From the NCBI GenBank assembly GCA_024638345.1, contig JAHEKL010000185.1, positions 1-5,743 of the forward strand: a DNA stretch of 5,743 nucleotides, given 5' to 3'. Source of the stretch: Gammaproteobacteria bacterium (GTDB lineage: Bacteria > Gemmatimonadota > Gemmatimonadetes > Longimicrobiales > Gaopeijiaceae). Below, piece by piece: positions 1 through 5,025 of the stretch. A program made the translations under genes and the position numbers. Positions within the stretch are counted from its first letter, which is position 1. Each line of letters begins with the position of its first letter. Below the pieces are notes generated by a model. That model did no database searches, was not told where the DNA came from, and saw nothing but the letters and a program-made list of their open reading frames with translations.

Positions 1-1
1 G

Positions 2-790
2 GAGGACCGTGAGCTTCTCGGCAACGACCTCCCGCCCACGAGCGCGTTCCAGCTCAGCCGCCCGCAGAGTCGCCTGAGTGACTTCCGAGCGTCCGTGAGC
101 TTCTCGACCGCAAGGTCAGATCTCTTCCAGATGGGCGGCGCGCGGGGCTTCAGTGTCTTCTTGAGTGGGCGTTTGCGAGATGAGCTGAACGTCCCGGACT
201 CGCTCGCCGGCCAGTTTGGGCAAGACCGCTCGGTCGACGACGTGATCGGGCGAGTGAGGACGTATCTTCCGCTCTGGAGAGGCGGATATGCCCGCCATGT
301 GATCGCGCTCCAACTCAGCGGTGGGATTGCACGAGGGCCGAACGCTGGCACGGGGCACTTCGATGTCGGCGGCGCGTCGGGCAGCCCAGAGAACCTCTCG
401 GGCCTGTCACTGTTCGGCGGGAGCCCGGTTTTCTTCGCGGTTCGGGGGTACCCCACGTCGGCGAGGTTTGGCCGGTACGCTTGGACCGCCGGGGCTGAGT
501 ACCGCGTCCCGTTGGCCCTCCTCCACAAAGGTCTCGGGGCCTGGCCGCTCCACTTCGACCGGCTCATGGGCTCGATCTTCTTCGACGCGGGCAACGCGTG
601 GGGACCCGACCTAACCCCCGACGGAAGACGGAATCCCCTCCGCCGCGCCTTGCTTTCGGCGGGTGCGGAGCTCGCGACGGGCGTGACGGGGCTGTACCAG
701 GCGCAGCTGACGCTTAGAGCGGGTGTCGCTGTGCCGTTCACCGACTCGTACGGTACGACAGTCTACGTGCGGTTGGGACTGCCTTTTTAA
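2..790 (+). CDS. Omp85/BamA-superfamily outer-membrane beta-barrel protein, C-terminal part (5' end outside window)
   Basis: The frame is open from the left edge to the TAA at 788-790 (262 codons visible), so the GTG at 95 is probably internal rather than the start. The visible part alternates polar and hydrophobic residues as transmembrane beta strands do. Two Omp85 hallmarks are present: the VRGY loop-6 motif at 440-451 and FFDAGNAW at 578-601, the latter typical of a late barrel strand. The protein ends GLPF, and a terminal Phe is the usual outer-membrane signal recognised by the BAM complex. Omp85 proteins insert or translocate proteins or lipids at the outer membrane. The N-terminal domains (POTRA repeats, or a TolB-like or peptidase domain) are not visible, so BamA, TamA and fused surface-antigen forms cannot be told apart. 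No clear intrinsic terminator follows. Superfamily assignment is fairly sure; the exact role is unknown. Confidence 0.8.
   Translation, partial: EDRELLGNDLPPTSAFQLSRPQSRLSDFRASVSFSTARSDLFQMGGARGFSVFLSGRLRDELNVPDSLAGQFGQDRSVDDVIGRVRTYLPLWRGGYARHVIALQLSGGIARGPNAGTGHFDVGGASGSPENLSGLSLFGGSPVFFAVRGYPTSARFGRYAWTAGAEYRVPLALLHKGLGAWPLHFDRLMGSIFFDAGNAWGPDLTPDGRRNPLRRALLSAGAELATGVTGLYQAQLTLRAGVAVPFTDSYGTTVYVRLGLPF
7..106 (+). repeat. 14-bp direct repeat, two copies
   Basis: CCGTGAGCTTCTCG occurs exactly at 7-20 and again at 93-106, 86 bp apart. Because 86 is not a multiple of three, the copies are read in different frames of the barrel gene and do not encode a repeated peptide. It may be chance in GC-rich DNA. 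Confidence 0.4.
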
Positions 791-986
791 GGTTCGAAGG
801 CCCACAGCCGAGCGCCGCCCCCGCGTTCCGAGGCCTCGCGAGCCACCGTGTCAGACGGTCGCATCGCACCACTCCGTGGGTTTCGTGACCCTTGCGCGAC
901 CGTGACCCTAGACCGAATATAAACCGAAAGGCGGCATCCGGACTAGCCTTGTGACAACCAGGTAAACGTCTAGGAGCGGTAAAGGC
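791..986. other. Intergenic region with no recognised gene
   Basis: No plausible coding frame, tRNA or known RNA motif was recognised between the barrel gene and the nrdJ promoter. The stretch holds small palindromes (829-838; 845-849 pairing with 855-859) without T-tracts, so none is a convincing terminator. A TATAAA at 918-923 has no good -35 partner at normal spacing. It also carries the 9-bp direct repeat listed separately. Confidence 0.5.
884..909 (+). repeat. Short direct repeat CGTGACCCT, two copies 17 bp apart
   Basis: CGTGACCCT is found at 884-892 and 901-909. The TGACCC core recurs at 988-993, overlapping the nrdJ promoter -35 element. It could be a binding-site array or chance; no regulator is recognised. 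Confidence 0.3.
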
Positions 987-1015
987 TTGACCCCAAGATA
1001 TGGGGGGTCTAAAAT
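987..1015 (+). promoter_or_regulatory. Sigma70-type promoter of nrdJ (P1)
   Basis: The -35 element TTGACC (987-992, 5 of 6 to TTGACA) and the -10 element TAAAAT (1010-1015, 5 of 6 to TATAAT) are separated by exactly 17 bp. Transcription would start near 1022, giving a leader of about 130 nt before the nrdJ ATG. The spacer is occupied by a palindrome resembling an NrdR box, which supports a real, repressible nrd promoter. Prediction from sequence only. Confidence 0.6.
991..1006 (+). promoter_or_regulatory. Probable NrdR box 1, in the P1 spacer
   Basis: CCCCAAGATATGGGGG aligned to the published 16-bp NrdR consensus (core CwAtATaTwG) matches 8 of 10 core positions, and six of eight symmetric base pairs are self-complementary. 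NrdR is the ATP/dATP-sensing repressor of ribonucleotide reductase genes. A site between -35 and -10 would block RNA polymerase. The family rule and the position before nrdJ support the call; the outer bases differ from the usual aca/tgt. Confidence 0.55.
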
Positions 1016-1022
1016 GGCTGTC

Positions 1023-1038
1023 ACCCAACATCCGGTAG
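1023..1038 (+). promoter_or_regulatory. Possible degenerate NrdR box 2
   Basis: ACCCAACATCCGGTAG lies exactly 32 bp downstream of box 1 in the same register and shares CCC-AA-AT-GG with it (6 of 10 core positions to consensus). NrdR sites normally come in pairs about 31-32 bp apart, on one face of the helix. Alone the match is weak and barely palindromic; the spacing is what makes it notable. Confidence 0.3.
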
Positions 1039-1050
1039 GGCCTCGAGGGG

Positions 1051-1059
1051 TTTTCCACA
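1051..1059 (+). promoter_or_regulatory. DnaA box 1 (TTTTCCACA)
   Basis: TTTTCCACA fits the DnaA consensus TTWTNCACA at every position. It sits in the nrdJ leader, downstream of P1 and just before the terminator-like hairpin. Its relevance is raised by the second box 76 bp downstream. Confidence 0.45.
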
Positions 1060-1069
1060 CGTTTCGCGC

Positions 1070-1096
1070 CGGCGGGAGCTGTCTCCCGCCGTTTTT
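1070..1096 (+). terminator. Intrinsic-terminator-like hairpin in the nrdJ leader (candidate attenuator)
   Basis: A perfect 9-bp stem has arms CGGCGGGAG (1070-1078) and CTCCCGCCG (1083-1091), with a 4-nt loop CTGT, followed at once by five T (1092-1096). It lies between P1 and the nrdJ start, so P1 transcripts must pass it. It could attenuate nrdJ, or stop upstream read-through if P2 is the main promoter. No known riboswitch fold and no convincing antiterminator were recognised in the roughly 50 nt before it. Confidence 0.6.
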
Positions 1097-1101
1097 CAAC
1101 C

Positions 1102-1130
1102 GTTACATCCAGCGTTCTCCACGCTATTAT
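1102..1130 (+). promoter_or_regulatory. Possible second nrdJ promoter (P2)
   Basis: GTTACA (1102-1107, 4 of 6) and TATTAT (1125-1130, 5 of 6) are spaced 17 bp apart, downstream of the leader hairpin. Start of transcription would fall at about 1137, inside the ribosome binding site, giving a very short leader. The -10 overlaps DnaA box 2. Weaker than P1. Confidence 0.3.
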
Positions 1131-1135
1131 CCACA
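1127..1135 (+). promoter_or_regulatory. DnaA box 2, perfect consensus (TTATCCACA)
   Basis: TTATCCACA is the exact high-affinity DnaA box known from the E. coli origin. It ends 16 bp before the nrdJ ATG, overlapping the possible P2 -10 and the first base of the ribosome binding site. A weaker relative, TTCTCCACG, is at 1115-1123. In E. coli, DnaA boxes in the nrdAB promoter link reductase expression to replication initiation; a similar role here is inference. Confidence 0.5.
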
Positions 1136-1140
1136 GGGAG
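1135..1140 (+). promoter_or_regulatory. Ribosome binding site of nrdJ
   Basis: AGGGAG lies 11 nt before the ATG at 1152. It helps choose this ATG over the in-frame TTG at 987, which is itself part of the P1 -35 element. Confidence 0.6.
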
Positions 1141-1151
1141 ACTGCCCGCTC

Positions 1152-3686
1152 ATGCCACGTTTTCATCAGCCCCGCCCGATTCGGGAGCCGGTAATCTTCG
1201 ATGACGTCCTCCCGGACGATCTTCCCCCAGCGGAGCTGACGGAAAACGCACGCATCGTTCTCGGAAAACGCTATCTGAAGAAAGATCCTCGAGGTGAGCC
1301 GATCGAGGAACCCGAGGTCATGTTCTGGCGCGTGGCGCGTACGATCGCCGACGTGGACGCGGCCTACGGTGCTTCCGAGGCCGCCGTCGACGAGGTGGCC
1401 CGTCAGTTCTACGACCTCATGATCAACGGGAAGTTCGAGCCGAACTCTCCCACGCTCATGAATGCGGGACGCCCCCTCGGCCAACTGTCCGCGTGCTTCG
1501 TGCTGCCCGTGGACGATGCGCTCTCGAACGGACAGAGCGGCATCTACGACACGCTCAAGGCGATGGCACTCGTCCATCAGTCCGGAGGAGGCACAGGCTT
1601 CTCCTTCTCCCGCCTCCGGCCCGAGGGCGAGACCGTGCGCTCGACGATGGGGGTCGCGTCGGGCCCGGTTTCCTTCATGAAGCTCTATGACGCGAGCACC
1701 GACGTCGTGAAGCAGGGAGGCACGAGAAGGGGCGCCAACATGGGCATCCTTCGAGTGGATCATCCAGACATCCGGCGATTCATCAGGTGCAAGAACGACA
1801 CCACGCAGATCACGAACTTCAACATCTCCGTCGCGATTACGGATGCGTTCATGGAGGCCGTCAAGGAGGGTGCGTCCTACGATCTCGTGAATCCGAAGAC
1901 GGGTGAAGTAGCGGGTCAGGAAGATGCCCGCGAGATCTTCGACATGATCGTTCACGGTGCGTGGCTCACCGGTGAGCCCGGCACGTTTTTCATCGACAGG
2001 GCGAACGAGTACAATCCGGTTCCGGCACTCGGCAGCTACGAGGCCACGAACCCGTGCGGTGAGCAGCCGCTCCTTCCGTACGACGTCTGCAACCTGGGTA
2101 GCGTCAACCTCGGCAAGTTCGTCAAGGAAGACGCGCGTCCGGGCACCGATCCTGACGAGGGGGTGGATTGGGAGGGGCTCAAGCAGGTCGTCCACCTGGC
2201 GACGCACTTCCTCGACAACGTCATCGACGCGAATCGGTACCCGCTGGCCGAGATCCACGACCTGGCGCAGACGATTCGGAGAATCGGCCTTGGTGTTATG
2301 GGCTGGGCCGACATGCTCGTTCGTCTCGGTGTTCCCTACGACTCGGAGGAGGGCGTCGAGCTAGGGCGGCGGGTGATGGGATTCCTGAACGAGGAAGCTC
2401 GCAATGCCTCCGAGAAGCTTGCGGAGATTCGGGGCGTGTTCCCGGCCTGGGAAGAGTCGATCTGGGGACCGGACGAAACGGCGGCACGAAACGACGATGG
2501 TGATCGGATCCGCGGCCAGAGGGAGCTGCGCAACTGCAACCTGACGACGGTCGCTCCCACCGGCACGATCTCGATCTTCGCCGGGTGCTCCGGTGGCATC
2601 GAGCCGCTTTTCGCCGTGGCGTTCATGAGGAACCAAGCCGGTGCGATGATGCCCGACGTGAATCCCGACTTCGTGAGGATGGCTACCGAGGGAAGCTGGC
2701 ACTCTGAAGAGCTCATGGAGCGCATCGCCGAGCAGGGACACATCCACTTCGATGAGGTGCCCGAGGAGGTCCAGAGGATCTTCAGAACGGCTCACGACAT
2801 CACGCCCGAGTGGCACGTGCGCATGCAGGCCGCATTCCAAGAGCATACGGACTCGGCGATCTCCAAAACGACCAATTTTCCCCGCGAGGCCTCGGAGGAG
2901 GATGTCCGCGAGATCTACGACCTCGCCTTCAGCCTCGGCTGCAAGGGTGTGACGGTCTACCGAGACGGCTCGAGGGAAGGACAGGTCCTTTCGACAGGAA
3001 AGACCGCACAGGTCGCAGAGGTAGAGGCAATCGCCGCCGATATGTCTGCGCTGGAGTATCAATTGGCGGATGCGCGCGAAGAGGCGCATAACTTGCGCAT
3101 TGAGGCCGAGCGGTTGAAGGCCGAGCTGCAGGATCAGGACGTGACGGCCGGCGCTGCTCGTCACAAGCGCCAGCGGCCGCAGGCACTTCGCGGATATACG
3201 ATGAAGATGAATTCTCCCCTTGGAGACCTCTACGTCACGATCAACGAGGACGAGAACGGCCGTCCCTTTGAGGTGTTCTGCACGCTGGGTAAGGCCGGTG
3301 GCGCGGCCAACGCCGATGCCGAGGCCATCGGAAGGCTGATGTCGCTGGCCCTGCGTTCCGGTATCTCGATCAGCCAGGTCAGGGACCAGCTGCGGGGAAT
3401 CTCGTGCGACCGAGCCGTGGGTCTCGGCCCAAGCAAGGTTCTTTCCGCCCCGGACGCGATCGGCCAGGCCATCGAGCGATACCTTGAAGAAAAGGCCGGC
3501 GTGCAGGAGGCGCTGCCGCTACCTCTGACTACTGGAGCGGAGGGGGTCCAGGCGCAGCCCGGGAGCTCGAGCGGGGGGGCCGAGCTGTTCGACATCGGCA
3601 CATGTCCCGACTGCGGAGCCGGCCAGCTCGCGTACGAGGAAGGCTGCAAGAAGTGCCATGTATGCGGCTATTCCGAGTGCGGATAG
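1152..3686 (+). CDS. nrdJ: Vitamin B12-dependent (class II) ribonucleoside-diphosphate reductase NrdJ
   Basis: Cytosolic enzyme that makes deoxyribonucleotides from ribonucleotides, using adenosylcobalamin to generate a thiyl radical, so it works with or without oxygen. The protein is 844 aa, close to the 827 aa of Thermotoga maritima NrdJ. By alignment to that enzyme the radical site is NPCGE (N300, C302, E304), and the redox pair is C115 (in SACF) with C313 (YDVC, 11 residues after C302 as in T. maritima). PTGTIS at 469-474 is the phosphate-binding loop. After the catalytic barrel comes a charged, probably coiled-coil linker (about 621-662), a TSCPD domain (about 681-752), a low-complexity linker, and a Cys-rich tail with C818, C821, C832, C835, C838 and C843. 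The tail probably binds zinc and/or re-reduces the active site. Start at 1152 is supported by AGGGAG, by conservation beginning soon after, and by promoter elements upstream. Regulation is probably by NrdR and perhaps DnaA. All key residues are present. Confidence 0.95.
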   Translation: MPRFHQPRPIREPVIFDDVLPDDLPPAELTENARIVLGKRYLKKDPRGEPIEEPEVMFWRVARTIADVDAAYGASEAAVDEVARQFYDLMINGKFEPNSPTLMNAGRPLGQLSACFVLPVDDALSNGQSGIYDTLKAMALVHQSGGGTGFSFSRLRPEGETVRSTMGVASGPVSFMKLYDASTDVVKQGGTRRGANMGILRVDHPDIRRFIRCKNDTTQITNFNISVAITDAFMEAVKEGASYDLVNPKTGEVAGQEDAREIFDMIVHGAWLTGEPGTFFIDRANEYNPVPALGSYEATNPCGEQPLLPYDVCNLGSVNLGKFVKEDARPGTDPDEGVDWEGLKQVVHLATHFLDNVIDANRYPLAEIHDLAQTIRRIGLGVMGWADMLVRLGVPYDSEEGVELGRRVMGFLNEEARNASEKLAEIRGVFPAWEESIWGPDETAARNDDGDRIRGQRELRNCNLTTVAPTGTISIFAGCSGGIEPLFAVAFMRNQAGAMMPDVNPDFVRMATEGSWHSEELMERIAEQGHIHFDEVPEEVQRIFRTAHDITPEWHVRMQAAFQEHTDSAISKTTNFPREASEEDVREIYDLAFSLGCKGVTVYRDGSREGQVLSTGKTAQVAEVEAIAADMSALEYQLADAREEAHNLRIEAERLKAELQDQDVTAGAARHKRQRPQALRGYTMKMNSPLGDLYVTINEDENGRPFEVFCTLGKAGGAANADAEAIGRLMSLALRSGISISQVRDQLRGISCDRAVGLGPSKVLSAPDAIGQAIERYLEEKAGVQEALPLPLTTGAEGVQAQPGSSSGGAELFDIGTCPDCGAGQLAYEEGCKKCHVCGYSECG

Positions 3687-3736
3687 GAGAGCGGGTATTC
3701 GGTGGCGTAATGGACTATGCTTCAGTAGCCGAAGCT

Positions 3737-3773
3737 CAACGGGGTGGCGTCGTCGCCACCCCGTTGTCTTTCT
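3737..3773 (+). terminator. Intrinsic terminator of nrdJ
   Basis: A perfect 13-bp stem pairs CAACGGGGTGGCG (3737-3749) with CGCCACCCCGTTG (3754-3766) around a 4-nt loop, followed by TCTTTCT (3767-3773). It begins 50 bp after the nrdJ stop and ends 30 bp before the next start, separating the two genes. A small hairpin (GCTTC 3719-3723 with GAAGC 3731-3735) lies directly before it. Confidence 0.85.
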
Positions 3774-3803
3774 AGGAATGCTCGAGGTGAAATCCTGCCC
3801 GGT

Positions 3804-4586
3804 ATGACGATAGCTCGACTCGGTACCGTCCTCGCGCTAGCCATCGCTCTTCCGACCGGCGGGGGTGCGCAGCTGATCGCCGGGCCGGGTGGCCCCATTC
3901 AGCAGGCGGACGCGTTGTATTTCGGAGGGAGTCCGCTCGAGGCACTCGAGATCCTCGAGCACCATCTGGACGTGAACCCCATGAACTATGGCGCGTTGTG
4001 GCGAGCAGCGCGGTCTGCCTTGGTGCTCGGGATCGCGGCGGACGAGAAGGACGCCCAAAACCGGTGGCTCGATCCGGCGATCGACTTCGGCGAGCGGGCG
4101 GTGGCCGTCCACCCTGCCGGCATCGATGGCATTTATTGGCGCGGAGCCGCTGCAGGGCGCAGGGCTTTGAACGCCGGAGCCGGTCATGCGACTGAGCTGG
4201 CGCAGCGTGTCTACGACGACGCCCACGCGATCCTGTCCGCGGACCCCACGCACGGTGGAGCCCACAACCTGCTTGGAAAGCTCAACTACGAGGTTATGAG
4301 CCTTTCGCGCATAGAGAGGGCTTTGGGCCGTTTGTTCATGGGCAACGATGCGATTAGTCAGACGAGTTGGGAGAAGGCCGAGACGCACCTCCTCGAGGCG
4401 ACCGAGTCGTGGCCCGAGCTGATCCTCTTTCGATTCGATCTGGCTCAACTGTATAAGAAGCGCGGCCGCGAGGCGGAGGCAGTACAGGCGCTCCAGGCGC
4501 TCATTCTGCTCCCCCCCGTACATCCACCCGACCGGGAGATAAAGGACGCCGCCCGCATGCTGCTAGCGGAGATTGACGGCCCCTAG
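3804..4586 (+). CDS. Secreted TPR protein, RMDN-like (regulator of microtubule dynamics family fold)
   Basis: A 260-aa protein with an N-terminal signal peptide: R5, a hydrophobic core at 6-17, and likely cleavage after A22 (GGGA-Q). It is probably periplasmic. The rest is helical TPR-type repeats: about 32-60 (ADALYFGGSPLEALEILE), 92-120, 134-160 and 190-235. The stretch at 156-178 (LLGKLNYEVMSLSRIERALG), followed by a loop and the WEKAETHLLEA helix at 189-199, resembles the conserved block of eukaryotic RMDN1/RMDN3 and their bacterial relatives. The bacterial role is not known; TPRs usually hold protein partners. Start chosen at ATG 3804, which gives a clean signal peptide and has GAGGTGA (3784-3790) 13 nt upstream; the in-frame GTG at 3744 lies inside the terminator stem. 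Its promoter is not evident. The TAG stop overlaps the stop codon of the convergent PhoX remnant. Confidence 0.75.
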   Translation: MTIARLGTVLALAIALPTGGGAQLIAGPGGPIQQADALYFGGSPLEALEILEHHLDVNPMNYGALWRAARSALVLGIAADEKDAQNRWLDPAIDFGERAVAVHPAGIDGIYWRGAAAGRRALNAGAGHATELAQRVYDDAHAILSADPTHGGAHNLLGKLNYEVMSLSRIERALGRLFMGNDAISQTSWEKAETHLLEATESWPELILFRFDLAQLYKKRGREAEAVQALQALILLPPVHPPDREIKDAARMLLAEIDGP

Positions 4587-4982
4587 CTTTGGCGATGCCA
4601 CGGGCCTGTGATCGCGAGCGTGAGGCCCCGGAATTGAGCGTTCACGAATAGGGTCGTACCGTCGGGCGAGAAGCACGCTCCCGCGAGCTCACCCGTCCCG
4701 CTCTGGTTTCGGGCGAGCTTGTAGATCGCGCCCGCCGGAGTCACGCCGATCAGGTGGTCGTCTCCGTCGCCGTCCTCACAAATGATCAGGTCACCCCACG
4801 GTGCAAGCGTGAGGCTGTCAGCGTTCTCGATCATCGTCCCGTCGTTGGGCTCGATGAATAGCTCGAGGTGGTCGGGGCATCCGGCTCGCGAGCCTGTCCC
4901 TCGTATGGACTGGGCCGGTAGCGCCAGATCTGGCCCTTGCGCGCGGACCGCCGTTCGTGCAAGCGAAATGGACTCCATCGTT
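4583..4982 (-). pseudogene. Decayed C-terminal remnant of a PhoX/DUF839 family gene (two frameshifts, 5' end missing)
   Basis: PhoX-like proteins are Tat-exported, calcium-dependent phosphatases with a beta-propeller fold. Read on the minus strand, recognisable family sequence runs through three frames: NDGVHFACTNGG (from 4982 to about 4945), then KGQIWRYRPSPYEGQAREPD (4938 to 4879), then PDHLELFIEPNDG (from 4876) leading to IENADSLTLAPWGDLIICED and ending in LFVNAQ..LTLAITGPW before the TAG at 4583-4585. Each junction needs one lost base or two gained: one in the CGCGCGC run near 4941, one in the CCCC run near 4876. About 130 residues of a protein usually several hundred long are left; nothing recognisable continues past 4982, where the M28 leader begins. 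A caller would report 4583-4978 as a 131-aa hypothetical protein whose first third is out of frame. Sequencing error could explain the frameshifts but not the missing N-terminus. Confidence 0.8.
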
Positions 4983-5025
4983 CCCTAGCGTGGACCTACA
5001 TCTACACCGAAAGGTAAGACCGATT

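Noticed and set aside
95..97. GTG start for the barrel protein
   Set aside because: The frame stays open to the left edge and upstream residues are compatible with a barrel; Omp85 proteins are much longer than 231 aa.
791..798. GGTTCGAA resembling a tRNA T-loop
   Set aside because: No acceptor, anticodon or D-arm pairing surrounds it, and the upstream bases are the barrel gene's stop region.
987..1151. TTG-initiated 55-residue N-terminal extension of NrdJ
   Set aside because: The extension is made of promoter, NrdR-like box, DnaA box and hairpin sequence; the ATG at 1152 has a ribosome binding site and fits the family N-terminus.
791..1151. Cobalamin riboswitch before nrdJ
   Set aside because: No B12-box-like sequence or the expected conserved core was found, and the part transcribed from P1 before the hairpin is too short for this class.
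738..2258. 506-aa open frame on the minus strand opposite nrdJ
   Set aside because: It overlaps strongly conserved nrdJ in antisense, has an Arg/Val/His-rich composition typical of GC-rich shadow frames, and shows no recognisable domain.
2361..3164. 267-aa minus-strand open frame inside nrdJ
   Set aside because: Shadow of the conserved sense gene; no family motifs or ribosome binding site recognised.
3744..3803. GTG start giving a 20-residue extension of the TPR protein
   Set aside because: This start is inside the nrdJ terminator stem and would bury the signal peptide.
3837..4523. 228-aa minus-strand open frame opposite the TPR gene
   Set aside because: The sense frame has a signal peptide and TPR/RMDN-like motifs; the antisense frame has none.
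4602..4628. Inverted repeat GGGCCT/AGGCCC after the TPR gene as a terminator
   Set aside because: Only 6 bp of stem with a 15-nt loop and no T-tract on either strand; it lies in remnant PhoX coding sequence.
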